A stretch of 64,000 bases of DNA from the NCBI RefSeq assembly GCF_000415985.1, contig NZ_KE356561.1, positions 2,907,731 to 2,971,730 of the forward strand, given 5' to 3'. A program made the translations under genes and the position numbers. Every line of letters starts with the position of its first letter. Position 1 is the first letter of the stretch. A model generated the notes under the pieces. It had not been told where the DNA came from and searched no databases. It saw only the letters and a list, made by a program, of their open reading frames with translations. Below are positions 35,195-46,467 of this stretch, piece after piece. Source of the DNA: Haloquadratum walsbyi J07HQW2. GTDB lineage: Archaea > Halobacteriota > Halobacteria > Halobacteriales > Haloferacaceae.

Positions 35195-38100
35195 ATGAAA
35201 CAGGCAGGGCTCACAGACAACTGGAGTGATGCCGTTGATAGCGGTGCCGGCACATCCAACGCCCGGCCCGATGCAGAGGCTCTTGCGGTGGCTGGTAATG
35301 ATACACAGCATGTCTCTGCGGTTGTTGACGCTGATGAGGTTCGATTTCCTGATGCAGAAGGGACAGTTGATCTACTTGTCACGCAGGTTAATTATAGCGT
35401 TGAGCGTGCCGGACACGACGAATATCCCGTTATCCACATTTTTGGACGGACAGCTGATGATGTTTCCCATCATGTGCGAGTTCTTGGGTTTGAACCCTAT
35501 TTTTATGCCCCAACGGAGACGCTTGATGATGATTTACTCGACAACGATGCCATTACACGGACTGAACCAGGATATGAGAGTATCCGTGGTCAGGAGCTAA
35601 CGAAGATCTGCACGCGAACACCGCGAGATGTTGGACAGATCAGAGACGATTTTGATCATTATGAAGCAGATATTCTCTTTCCTAACCGACTATTGATCGA
35701 TAAGGATATCAAAAGTGGAATTCGAGTTCCAGCGCGACGACTTGCAAATAAACCACAGACGATTCAGATTCCTCATAACGAAATTCAACCGGTTGATGTT
35801 GAGGCAAACCTTCGTGTGAACACGTTTGATATTGAGGTTGACGATCGATCCGGATTCCCCGAGGATGGTGAAGAGCCGATTGTTTGTCTTACGAGTCACG
35901 ATTCTGAACGTGATGAATATATTGCATGGCTTTATGAAGCACCAGACGCAGCAGAAGATGTTGAGTCTCCTGATTTAATCAATCATGATGATCCGATTCG
36001 CTCAGGCACAACTGCTGATGTTCGGATATTTGATCACGAAGATGCAATGCTCGATGCATTTGTCTCCTATATTGAGCAAACCGACCCTGACATCTTAACA
36101 GGCTGGAACTGTCTCCCATCAGATTCCCGTATTCAGATGGCCGATGGAACCGAAACAGAGATTCATGATATTGAAATTGGAGATACGGTTATCGGTGCCA
36201 GAAACCAGCACTTGGTCACGACAGAGGTGACGAATAAGTGGGAAAGTGAAACAGAGATTTATGAGTTCTCTCTCGCAGATGGCACGTCCCTTCGATCCTC
36301 TGGCGATCATCGGATTATGATTGATGATGCCAATACGGTTGACTGGAAAAATGGTAGTGATGTCGAAGCGGGAGAGTCTGTACTCAAACCACGACAGTTG
36401 CCAGTCGAGGATCCGACCGTGCCATCAGCTCATGAGCTGCTTTCATCCGAGTTCAATAAAATCCAAATCCAAATCCAAATAATCCATACGGTGATGCCGT
36501 GGGTGCACTCGAAGAATCAATAAATACAGTTTCATTGAATCTTCGACAGTCATCGATTCAAACAGATACGCCCTCAATAGCAGATGGAGGATATCAACAG
36601 CACGTTACTGAGAGTGATGAACCTGATTTAAGATATACCGTCACTGAACAGGAACTATACTCTCTGGGGTGTGCACTACATGATCAAACCATATTAGAAC
36701 GAGATACCGTCGCACCCCCCACAGATACTACATCACCAAATGAAGCAACTCTAAATGAGGACAGCCTCAGGGATATTCAGGATCAATCTGAGTCGACTCT
36801 CATTGATGCAGCTAATGATATAGGGGATTCAGTTGGGGTCGATGCACATATCATTGACTTTTCAACAATATATGAGATGCCACAATCACACATCGCAAGG
36901 TTCCTTGCAGGTACACTCGACGGTTACGAGAGTATTCCATCTCATCTAACATTTGCCACAGAATCTCCAGCCACTGCTAGGTGGTATACACGATTATATC
37001 GACGCCTTGGCGTCTACGCACAACAACAAGCAAACACTGTTCAGATAGCTAATAACACATGTGATCTTCAGCGATTATCTAACGCTATCTTGCCACATCT
37101 GCACTGTTCAGAGACTATTAAGCGGATTGAGTCTCATGTCAGTGCCGTTTGCGATCAATTCTCAGAACGCTCACAGACATCTACATCTATTGTTGATTCG
37201 GATGCTGATGAAGGCGAGACACGACAGTTTACTAATAACAGAAATCGAGAAACGTCTGATTCAATCCATCCAGACACCAGTGAATATGATGATAACTGGG
37301 ATCCGTACGTTTCCATCGAAATTGAAGAAATAACTGTCACTGGAACTGAAATAACCTACGACATCGAAACAACGACGCACAGTTTTGTTGCTGATGATTG
37401 TTTGGTACATAATTGCGATGACTTTGATGTACCATACTTCCTGGACCGAATGGAAGTCATCAATCCACAATCTGAGTATGATTTGACACCCGAACGGTTC
37501 TCACGGATTGATGAGGTATGGCGAAGTGGATGGGGGGGTCCAAATATCAAAGGTCGAGTGGTTTTCGATCTGCTTTATGCGTATAAACGGACACAATTCA
37601 CTGAATTGGAGTCATATCGATTAGATGCAGTCGGAGAACTCGAACTCGATGTTGGAAAAGAGCGCTATCCTGGTGATATCGGCGATCTTTGGGAGCAAAA
37701 TCCGAAGCGACTTCTTGAATATAACCTTCGTGATGTTGAACTCTGCGTTGAAATTGATCGTAAACAGGATATTATCGCTTTCTGGGATGAGGTGCGATCC
37801 TTTGTCGGTTGTAAACTTGAGGATGCAACGACACCGGGCGATACTGTTGATATTTATATTCTTCATGAAGCACACAACCGCTTTGCTCTTCCATCGAAGG
37901 GACGAGCTGACGCCGAAGATTATGAGGGTGGTGCAGTTTTTGACCCCGCAACTGGCGTCAAGGAGATGGTCGGCGTTCTTGACCTGAAGAGTCTCTATCC
38001 AATGGCGATGACCACAATCAACGCCTCACCGGAAACGAAAGTAGACCCACAAAGCTATGATGGTGATACCTTCCGTGCACCGAATGGAACCCATTTCCGG

Positions 38101-41100
38101 CGGTCTCCAGATGGTATTATTCGTGAGATGATTGATGACCTCCTCGCAGAGCGCGAGGAAAAGAAATCACTTCGTAATGAACATGACCCCGGTGAGTCAG
38201 TGTATGAGCAGTATGATCGACAACAAACTGCTGTAAAGGTCATCATGAACTGTTTCACACCAGATACAGACGTTCTTACGCCGAATGGTGTTCGAAATAT
38301 CCGCGAACTTGCTGTTGGTGATGATGTCTACTCACTCAACCCTGAAACAATGCAAATTGAAATAAAACCGGTCAAGCAAACGCATGCATATCCGGACTAT
38401 CAGGGCGATCTCGTCGATATACAGACAAATGAAATAGATTTCAGTATAACACCAAATCACCGAATGCTTGTTGAGGCGACCACAGCAGACACTGAGTCTA
38501 TGAATGATTATGAGTTTATTGAGGCTGGTAATCTTGATGCAGCCTCACAGTATGAGCTGCCACACGACTGGTCTATTAATCATGATGACTCACTTGGTGA
38601 GTATATCGATATAATATCTCTTCTGCAAGAACAAAAACAAACGCCATCATGCGCACACAGCGTCCTTTCTGATGGTGGAACGACTATGACCACTACAACG
38701 ACTGTGGGGGACAATCACGGCGATGTGACACGTTGTATTGACACTGATACATTTATGTCAGTTATCGGCTGGTATATCGCCACCGGGAAGATATCGCGCA
38801 CTGAAGATGGAGCCGATTGCGTTCATCTACAACTTTCACAGATAGACACCAACTCACGAACGCAACTCACGACGCTGCTTGATAAACTGGGTGTTGATTG
38901 GCAGATTGATAACAATCAGATCTACTTTGTCAACCCTATCTGGACTGAACTGCTTGATACCATCTGTGGGCGAAAGGATGCAGACAAGCATGTTCCTGAG
39001 GTTATCTTCGACGCTTCTGGAGATCAGAAACGAGCATTTTTCGATGCAATCATAGAGGGATCAGAATCACAACATAACGACTCATACCAGTATTATACAT
39101 CAAGCAAAGATCTCCGTGATGACATCCTTCGATTGTGCATCCATATCGGAATTCACGCGCAGTATAGCGACACTGGTTCTGAGTCTTGGCAGATTGACTA
39201 CACTGAGACATCGACGCCCAGTTTCAATATGACTCAAAACGGCGGGCGAAGCACTGCCGAGCAGGGAGTTTACTGTGTTACTGTTGCGGACAATCATACG
39301 CTCTTAGCTGGACGAAATGGAATGTTACAGTGGACCGGGAATTCGCTGTATGGTGTTCTTGGCTGGGATCGATTCCGACTGTATGATAAAGAAATGGGAG
39401 CAGCAGTCACGGCAACTGGGAGAGATGTCATTGAACATACCGCTGATGCAGCGAGTGACCTCGACAAAAGTGTTATTTATGGAGACAGCGTCACTGGTGA
39501 TCGCCCAGTTGTTGTTCGGGACCCAACAGGTCGTATCCAGATTGTTCCCATTGAAACGTTGTTCGAGTTAGCGACTGCACCAAAGCGAAACACGCGTATC
39601 ACCGCGGATGGCGCACCAACTGGAAGCTCTGGACTTCCAAAAGAACGCCGTCATCTTGACCAGTGGGAAGCGCTGTCACTGAGTGATACCGGTGAGACAG
39701 AATGGCAATCAATTAAACAAATAATCCGTCATCAAACTGATAAAGAAATCCTCACCCTCCAGCATGAGGACGGTGAGTCAACGACGACTCGTGATCATTC
39801 ATACATCACTGCTGATGATGGCGAATATGTCGAGACATCTCCAAAAAATGTTGATGAACCACTTTCTATTCCAGAGATAGCTCCGGTCAAAACAATCGAA
39901 ACAATTGATATATATCAGATACTGACAGCAAATACACAGACGCATGCAGGAAGTAACATCGACCCCGGTGAATGGCTTCCATCCACAGATTGTATTCACG
40001 CTAACGACGAGTGTGTCTGGATTAATCCGACAGGTGAAGAGCGAGAAGACTCAACACCCACAATTCAACGACATATTGATTTGACGAGCGATGCGGGACA
40101 TGCACTTATTCGCTTCCTTGCTGTGTGTCTATCCAGTCGAAGTAAATCGACAGTTAGGACAATTGAGTCCAAACAGTATTTACAGATCATAGGACCACAT
40201 AAATCAGAAATAAAGACCTGCAAGGTAGCCATAGATCAACTATTCACAAATGTAACCACTCGCATCGCAGGAGATGCTGAAAACAACACGAATACTGGTG
40301 ATTCCACGTTTAGATGCCATATATCGACGACACTCGCTGCGACAGTTATGACCGCGTTCGTGGGTCATCCTGCAGAGAATAACCAGCTTCCTTCGGTTGT
40401 GTATCATCTTCCGGACGCTGAGCAGTCGTATTTTATTCAACAACTAATCCGACCAAAATCAAATGAGTTGCTCAGCTGTCCTCAGAATATTGATGATTCG
40501 ATATCTATAGAAAGTGACTTTACCACCAGTAGTCGTGAACTCGCCGCTGGTGTGTCTATGTTGCTTACACAGTGTGGGCAGTCATACTCAATATTACAGC
40601 GAGGCAGTGAGGATGTATACACGATACAAGTTGGTGATCCCCCATCCTCTGAGTGTGAGCCAATGCTCATTGAGACAGCTGACTCGGGATATGTATATGA
40701 TCTCAGTGTCGAAGCGAATCAGAACTTCGTTGATGGACTCGGTGGGCTGGTACTACATAATACCGATTCAGTGATGCTGGAGCTTGGCGGTGGCATGACC
40801 AAGCAAGAAGCGATTGAACAGTCATTCGAGGTTGAAGAGTACATCAATGATTCTTATGATAAATTTGCCCGCGAAGAACTCGGTGCAGCACGACATCGAT
40901 TCGAAATTGAGTTTGAAAAACTCTACCGGCGATTTTTCCAGGCTGGCAAGAAAAAACGCTATGCGGGTCATATTATCTGGAAGGAGAATAAAGATGTCGA
41001 CGATATCGATATTACTGGATTTGAATACAAACGGTCAGATATTGCACCGATTACGAAAGAAGTACAGCGGCGTGTCATTGAAATGATTGTTCATGGTGAA

Positions 41101-41586
41101 GGAACAGATACTATCAGTGAGTATCTAACCGATATCATCAATGATTTTGAGTCCGGTAACGTACCGCTTGAGGATATCGGCATTCCAGGTGGAATCGGCA
41201 AGCGATTAGAATCATATGACACAGCAACTGCCCAGGTACGCGGGTCGAAGTATGCGAATGAATTCTTGGGCACGAACTTTGGTCGAGGTTCAAAGCCAAA
41301 ACGCGTGTATCTCCGAAAAGTGCATCCATCGTGGTTTCGTGAGCTGGAGTCTGAAGACAGATTCGACCCACAACGCCATGGCCTATATCGTGAATTTAAG
41401 CGTGACCCTGATGTCATTTGCTTCGAATATGAAGACCAGATTCCTGATGAATTTGCAATTGACTGGGATCTCATGCTGGAAAAGACGCTGAAAGGTCCAA
41501 TTGAGAGAATTATCGAGGCTCTTGGTATGTCATGGAAGGAAGTGAAATCTGGACAAGAACAGACTGGCCTTGGTAGCTTTACGTAA
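35195..41586 (+). CDS. polB: Family B DNA polymerase with three inteins, frame broken in intein 1
   Basis: PolB is a replicative polymerase with 3'-5' exonuclease. The four extein pieces (35195-36109, 37414-38250, 39343-39486, 40762-41586) join to a 906-residue polymerase. Exo I is NTFDIEVDD, motif A LDLKSLYPMAM, motif B KVIMN/SLYG and motif C YGD/TDSV. Every intein splits a catalytic motif: intein 1 in exo II (GWN/CDDFD), intein 2 in motif B, intein 3 in motif C. The frame from 35195 ends at 36523; the rest is in a frame that opens at 36460. The intein 1 span is 1304 nt, one short of 435 codons, so a single missing base explains the break. It could be a sequencing error, since polB is expected to be essential. 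Confidence 0.93.
36110..37413 (+). other. PolB intein 1 (exo II site), frameshifted
   Basis: It begins CLPSDSRIQMADGTETEIHD (block A) with block B SSGDHRIMI. It ends YDIETTTHSFVADDCLVHN, with His-Asn before the Cys+1 of the C-extein. The middle has traces of a LAGLIDADG endonuclease (LYSLGCALHD and IARFLAGTLDGYES). The first motif has lost its acidic residue position, so it is probably inactive. The frame changes at 36460-36520, where an AAATCC hexamer tract (36458-36484) lies. In the upstream frame the tract reads IQIQIQII; in the downstream frame it reads NPNPNPNNPYG. Confidence 0.9.
38251..39342 (+). other. PolB intein 2 (motif B site)
   Basis: A 364-residue intein in one frame. It starts CFTPDTDVLTPNG and has block B FSITPNHRMLVE. 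It ends with VYCVTVADNHTLLAGRNG and MLQWTGN, followed by Ser+1 (SLYG). The residue before the last Asn is Gly instead of the usual His; active inteins with this change are known, but it is less common. Endonuclease motifs are degenerate: VIGWYIATGKIS and KRAFFDAIIEGSES, the first lacking the acidic residue. Confidence 0.9.
39487..40761 (+). other. PolB intein 3 (motif C site)
   Basis: A 425-residue intein in one frame. It begins with Ser1 (SVTGDRPVVVRDPTGRIQIV), as is usual for inteins at the YGD/TDS site. Block B is TTRDHSYITAD. It ends VYDLSVEANQNFVDGLGG and LVLHN before Thr+1. The endonuclease region is badly decayed (ALIRFLAVCLSSRSK and SYFIQQLIRPKSNE lack acidic catalytic residues), so homing by this intein is unlikely. 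Confidence 0.92.
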
Positions 41587-41945
41587 CTGACAGCTACAAT
41601 TGACATTTCATTGTTTAGGGTCTACAATCTTTATTTGGTAAATAACCAAATGTTACATGTAATACGTCGCGTTATATACAGCATAGTTCAGTATTGAATA
41701 GGACACTCACAGTATACTGTACAAAAACATGATTATTCAGTTTGCAAATTAGCACTTTTTCCTGTTAGGAGAACCTGTACATGCCGTTTTGATCATGAGA
41801 GTGTATCTTGATGATCTTCTTTTTAATCCTCAATTTTTTGCTGTTGAACAAATAATTTTTCTCTCAAAGAAATTGTGAAATGGTAAATCCGTAACCATTA
41901 TGAGTGAGACTTGCCATTGTAAATATACGAGGTAACGATATCAAA
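41587..41945. other. AT-rich intergenic region before the suf operon
   Basis: About 360 bp between polB and sufC, strongly AT-rich. It contains several T-rich and TATA-like stretches (for example near 41820-41870) and must hold the suf promoter. No clear operator palindrome or small gene was seen. A frame open upstream of sufC from 41904 is not protein-like. Confidence 0.5.
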
Positions 41946-42878
41946 ATGGCAACACTGGAAATTAATAATCTACAAGCTCGCGTTGCAGAAGAAGATGGTG
42001 AACAGATTCTTCAAGGCGTTGATCTTCAAGTCAATTCTGGCGAAATACATGCATTAATGGGGCCAAATGGCTCCGGAAAATCAACAACGGCGAAAGTTAT
42101 CGCCGGTCATCCCTCGTATGAGGTAACTGGCGGTGAAGTATTATTACAGCTTGAAGAAAACGAGTTTGGCGACGACATCGAAATCAGCGATGAAGACCGA
42201 ACATGGAGTCTTCTCGAACTTGAGCCAAACGAACGAGCTGCACTTGGCATCTTCCTTGGTTTCCAGTACCCAGCGGAGATTGAAGGGGTCACGATGACGA
42301 ATTTCCTCCGAACGGCGTTGAACGCTAAACTCGACGAGCGCGAAGAGCTCTTTGAGGAAGAAGAAGCCGACGACGATGAAGAAGCAGAAGAGCTTGATGC
42401 CGATGATGCAGCAGGATATGAGAGCTCACCAATGGAGGGTCCAACCGATGATGGCGAAATTGGTGTTGCTGAATTCCAACAGCTCCTGAATGAAAAGATG
42501 GAACTGCTTGATATGGATGAGAAGTTCATGCAGCGATATCTTAATGCTGGCTTCTCAGGTGGCGAGAAAAAACAGAATGAAGTCCTCCAAGCAGCCATTC
42601 TCGAACCTGCTGTTGCAGTGCTTGACGAAATTGATTCTGGACTCGATATCGACCGACTTCAGGATGTCTCCTCAGGGATCAATGCCCTCTGTGATGAACA
42701 AAACACTGGAGTCCTCCAGATCACACACTATCAGCGGATCCTCGATTACGTTGAACCCGACCATGTTCATATCATGCTCGACGGAAAAATTGCAAAAAGC
42801 GGTGATGCGTCACTCGCACAGCAACTTGAGGATGACGGATATGATTGGGTACGCGAAGAGGTCTATGGAACAGCATAA
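41946..42878 (+). CDS. sufC: Fe-S cluster assembly ATPase SufC
   Basis: SufC is the ATPase of the SufBCD scaffold for iron-sulfur cluster assembly. The 310 residues show Walker A GPNGSGKSTTAK (about 38), the signature FSGGEKKQNEVLQ (about 200), Walker B VAVLDEIDSGLDID and an H-loop (QITHYQRIL). A highly acidic insertion of about 45 residues (EEEEADDDEEAEELDADDAA) lies between the Q-loop region (GFQYPAEIEGV) and the signature, making the protein longer than bacterial SufC (about 250). ATG 41946 is the natural start (MATLEINNLQ). sufB starts 69 bp later. Confidence 0.95.
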   Translation: MATLEINNLQARVAEEDGEQILQGVDLQVNSGEIHALMGPNGSGKSTTAKVIAGHPSYEVTGGEVLLQLEENEFGDDIEISDEDRTWSLLELEPNERAALGIFLGFQYPAEIEGVTMTNFLRTALNAKLDEREELFEEEEADDDEEAEELDADDAAGYESSPMEGPTDDGEIGVAEFQQLLNEKMELLDMDEKFMQRYLNAGFSGGEKKQNEVLQAAILEPAVAVLDEIDSGLDIDRLQDVSSGINALCDEQNTGVLQITHYQRILDYVEPDHVHIMLDGKIAKSGDASLAQQLEDDGYDWVREEVYGTA

Positions 42879-42947
42879 TACCGATCAGACGATGCGCATG
42901 AAGAATAGTATTAAGACTAATACCGATACAACACTTGAAATATAATA

Positions 42948-44378
42948 ATGAGTTCTGAACAAGATCACCTACAAGACACTGACACTGAAGCACGATTTGA
43001 GTTCAAAAAGCAGGAAGCCTCCGCATTCAAAACTGAAAAAGGGCTTACCGAAGAAACGATTCGACTAATCTCTGAAGATAAGAATGAGCCAGAATGGATG
43101 CTTCAGCGCCGACTTCGTGCGCTTGAACAATTCAAGGCAATGCCGATGCCGACAAGCTGGCCAGAAGCACCTGACCTGAGCGAAGTTGATGTCGAAGAAA
43201 TCGTCCCATACATCCGACCAGACGTCGATGTACGCGCTGGTGTTGATGACTGGACAGAACTTCCTGACGATATTAAGGATACATTCGACAAGCTCGGAAT
43301 CCCAGAAGCAGAAAAGAATGCGCTCTCAGGCGTTGGAGCACAGTATGAGTCTGAGGTCGTCTACCAGAATATGCAAGAACGGTGGGAAGAGAAGGGTGTT
43401 GTCTTCTGTGGCATGGATGAAGCAGTCCAGGAACACTCCGAAATTCTCAAAGAGCACTTCATGACCAAGGCTGTCCCACCAAGCGATAATAAGTTCGCTG
43501 CCCTCCACGGCGCTGTTTGGTCTGGTGGGTCATTCGTTTACGTTCCTGAGGACGTTACCGTTGAGATGCCTGTGCAGGCATACTTCCGTATGAACTCTGA
43601 GGGTATGGGTCAGTTTGAGCATACACTGATCATTGCTGAGGATGGTGCCGAAGTCCACTACATCGAAGGCTGCTCAGCACCAAAGTACTCTGCATTTAAT
43701 CTTCACGCCGGTGGTGTCGAGGTCTTTGTCGGTGAAGACGCCCATGTTCAATACTCCACTGTACAGAACTGGTCAAAGAACACATACAACCTCAATACGA
43801 AACGAGCAATCGTTGAGTCCGAAGGTCGGATGGAATGGATTTCCGGGTCAATGGGCTCGAAGGCAACAATGCTGTACCCGTCTTCTGTGCTGAAGGGACG
43901 TGGTGCATCTGATAACCACATTACAATCGCGTTCGCCGGTGACGGTCAGGATATTGACACTGGCGCTAAGGTTTATCATAACGCTCCTGAGACGAAGTCG
44001 ACTATCGAGTCAAAGTCGATTTCAAAAGACGGTGGTCGAACAAACTACCGTGGACTCGTTCACATCGCAGACGGCGCCGAGAATTCCTCAACCGCAGTTG
44101 AGTGTGATGCGCTGATGTTTGATAATGAGTCAACATCTGATACGATGCCGTACATGGAGATCAACGAGTCATCTGTTGATGTTGCACACGAAGCGACTGT
44201 TGGTAAGATTGGAGATGAGGATGTCTTCTATCTTCAATCTCGAGGTCTTGATGACGATGATGCAAAACAAATGATTGTCTCAGGCTTCATTGAGCCGATT
44301 ACTGAAGAGCTCCCAATTGAGTACGCAGTTGAGCTGAATCGACTCGTTGAACTTGAGATGGAAGGTAGTCTCGGGTAA
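42948..44378 (+). CDS. sufB: Fe-S cluster assembly scaffold protein SufB
   Basis: The 476-residue SufB forms the core scaffold with SufC and SufD. Family marks include GMDEAVQEHSEILKEHFM, the beta-helix region with AEVHYIEGCSAPKYS (a conserved Cys) and VEVFVGEDAHVQYSTVQNWS, and NESSVDVAHEATVGKIGDED and YLQSRGL near the end. Length is normal for SufB. sufD starts two bases after its stop. Confidence 0.96.
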   Translation: MSSEQDHLQDTDTEARFEFKKQEASAFKTEKGLTEETIRLISEDKNEPEWMLQRRLRALEQFKAMPMPTSWPEAPDLSEVDVEEIVPYIRPDVDVRAGVDDWTELPDDIKDTFDKLGIPEAEKNALSGVGAQYESEVVYQNMQERWEEKGVVFCGMDEAVQEHSEILKEHFMTKAVPPSDNKFAALHGAVWSGGSFVYVPEDVTVEMPVQAYFRMNSEGMGQFEHTLIIAEDGAEVHYIEGCSAPKYSAFNLHAGGVEVFVGEDAHVQYSTVQNWSKNTYNLNTKRAIVESEGRMEWISGSMGSKATMLYPSSVLKGRGASDNHITIAFAGDGQDIDTGAKVYHNAPETKSTIESKSISKDGGRTNYRGLVHIADGAENSSTAVECDALMFDNESTSDTMPYMEINESSVDVAHEATVGKIGDEDVFYLQSRGLDDDDAKQMIVSGFIEPITEELPIEYAVELNRLVELEMEGSLG

Positions 44379-44380
44379 TA

Positions 44381-45595
44381 ATGAGCACACAACTCCCTGC
44401 GGATCTCTCTACGGATACGGTTCGCGAAATTTCATCACAGCGTGATGAACCAGAGTGGCTCCTTCAGACGCGACTTGATGCGCTCAAGTCACTTGAGAGT
44501 CTTGACCTCCCCGATGTAATTAAAACACCAGGACGTCGATGGACTGATCTTGAATCTCTTGACTTTGAAAAGCTGGTTGACCCGCTCAACCAGAGCGACA
44601 AAACCGCTCGCGTTACCGCTGAGGGAGTCAAAGTACTGCCATTTGCAGATGCAGTCGACATGCATCCGGATGTCGTTGAGTCTGCATTTGGATCAACAGT
44701 AGCACTCGATGAGAATTACCTGACTGCACTCTCGGCAGCACTTTTCACCACTGGAACTGTCGTCTACGTTCCAGAGGGTGTTGATGCTGAAGATGTGAAG
44801 GTGCGTGCAGAGATGAACTCCCGATCATTATTCAGTCATACGCTTGTCATCAGTGAGCCCTCTTCATCAGTGACAATTCTTGAAAGCATTGAACCCGGGT
44901 CAGAATCCGTCGATGCTGATTCCCGGTATTTCTCAAATCTGGTTGAAATAGCTGCTGGAGAAAACTCATACGTACAGTATGGATCACTGCAGACGCTCGA
45001 TGACAACACGTACAGTTACAGTCTCAAGCGAGCAGACGTTAGCACATACGGGACAGTCAATTGGATCGAAGGCAATCTTGGGTCTCGGTTGACGCGAAGC
45101 GATGTTGAATCCGAACTCAACGGAGACTCGTCTGAATCGCAGATTGTTGGTGCATTCTTCGGTCACGAGGACCAGCATTTCGACGTGAATGCTCGGGTCT
45201 GGCACAAGGCTGAACACACGACCGCAGACTTGGTGACCCGCGGTGTCCTTGATGATGAGGCTCGATCAGTGTATGAGGGTGTTCAAGACGTCGGTCGTGA
45301 CGCATGGAGCACAAGCTCATATCAGCGTGAAAACACGCTGATGCTCTCAGATGAGAGTGAAGCTGATGCATCACCAAAGCTGATCATCCATAACCACGAT
45401 ACCGAGGCATCGCATTCGGCGACTGTCGGACAAGTCGATCAAGAAGACTTGTTCTATATGATCTCTCGAGCAATCCAACCAGGTATGGCTCGGGATATGC
45501 TCGTTAAGGGATTCTTCGTTCCTGTGCTCGAAGAAATTGCAGTCGATGAATTCCGTGACGATCTTGAAGAATTGATCGCAGCACGTCTTAAGTAG
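44381..45595 (+). CDS. sufD: Fe-S cluster assembly protein SufD
   Basis: The 404-residue SufD is the paralogue of SufB in the scaffold. It has the same right-handed beta-helix and C-terminal helical part: EIAAGENSYVQYGSLQTLDD, GAFFGHEDQHFDVNARVWH and NHDTEASHSATVGQVDQEDL with FYMISRAIQ. The EASHSATVG motif with its His is the SufD hallmark. It is the last gene of the sufCBD unit. Confidence 0.95.
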   Translation: MSTQLPADLSTDTVREISSQRDEPEWLLQTRLDALKSLESLDLPDVIKTPGRRWTDLESLDFEKLVDPLNQSDKTARVTAEGVKVLPFADAVDMHPDVVESAFGSTVALDENYLTALSAALFTTGTVVYVPEGVDAEDVKVRAEMNSRSLFSHTLVISEPSSSVTILESIEPGSESVDADSRYFSNLVEIAAGENSYVQYGSLQTLDDNTYSYSLKRADVSTYGTVNWIEGNLGSRLTRSDVESELNGDSSESQIVGAFFGHEDQHFDVNARVWHKAEHTTADLVTRGVLDDEARSVYEGVQDVGRDAWSTSSYQRENTLMLSDESEADASPKLIIHNHDTEASHSATVGQVDQEDLFYMISRAIQPGMARDMLVKGFFVPVLEEIAVDEFRDDLEELIAARLK

Positions 45596-45873
45596 AGCAG
45601 ATTAATTCGCTCTAAGTTTAATTTTTATTCTTATTTAAATTATTGCTGTTAATTTAATCATATGAGATAATACCAATTAAGCGATAACATGACACATCTC
45701 AGCGGGTGATACGGTCAATCTAGTCATAACGTGTTTGTTACTGCATTATTGTATTACACGCGTCCTAATAGCCCTACTACAGGGTTGTTGTGTATGTGAA
45801 TAACTGTTAAGGGACCAACTCCCTACCAGCAAGATATGATTCAACGTAGAATCGACACCGCAAGCGAAATGCC

Positions 45874-46467
45874 ATGGAGAGACCCGTGAGTGTTGGTCAG
45901 CGCGTTGACTCCGACCGACAGCTTGTGCGATTACTACAGATTGGTATCGTTCTTGAAGAAGTTGTTGAGGCTCGAGCCACCAGACACTACCAATCGATTG
46001 ATGATAGCTTAGATACTACTGAATCACATCATGATGGTAACTCTATACAACACACAGAATATCACTCAGATGATGATGCTGATACTGACACAACAGCATA
46101 TACCGATGATACACTGGAAGCGTTACTTTCCGATGCTGTCAAGGAATCTGCACGCCATCGAGACCAACTTGAGGAATTAATCAACGTGCTTGATGCTGAG
46201 AGCATTGCATTTGATAAGATCCAAACACTCGTTGAGGGGCAGTATGGACGAACAGAACTGGAGGATTTTGACGACGTGATTTATGATCAACTCTGTAATG
46301 AGGAAACGGCGTACAAGTTTTATGATGACCTGGTAACGGCGATCCAGGCTTCCGATGTTTCATTCGGCATTGATCGCAAACGGCTTCTAGACGTACTTAA
46401 ACGGCTTAAAGCTGAAGAAGCAGAGGGTGTCGAAGCTGTCATAAACCTCATGGAGCAACGTAAATGA
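45874..46467 (+). CDS. Ferritin-like domain protein
   Basis: A 197-residue helical protein. A long helix with ferritin-like metal residues (LLQIGIVLEEVVEARATRHY) is followed by a variable acidic insert rich in Asp, His and Thr (about residues 45-80). Three further helices follow, with KESARHRDQLEELINVL and an AYKFYDDLVTAI...E..E pattern. This looks like a rubrerythrin/ferritin-type four-helix bundle. The stop overlaps the start of the DtxR gene (ATGA), which supports a role in iron handling. Exact reaction unknown. The 278-bp gap after sufD probably holds a promoter. Confidence 0.7.
   Translation: MERPVSVGQRVDSDRQLVRLLQIGIVLEEVVEARATRHYQSIDDSLDTTESHHDGNSIQHTEYHSDDDADTDTTAYTDDTLEALLSDAVKESARHRDQLEELINVLDAESIAFDKIQTLVEGQYGRTELEDFDDVIYDQLCNEETAYKFYDDLVTAIQASDVSFGIDRKRLLDVLKRLKAEEAEGVEAVINLMEQRK

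Noticed and set aside
45780..45830. Imperfect inverted repeat (CCCTACTACAGGG) and GGGA..TCCC near 45810 considered as a DtxR-type operator
   Set aside because: The arms are only 3-5 bp and do not match a known operator; too weak to call without binding data.
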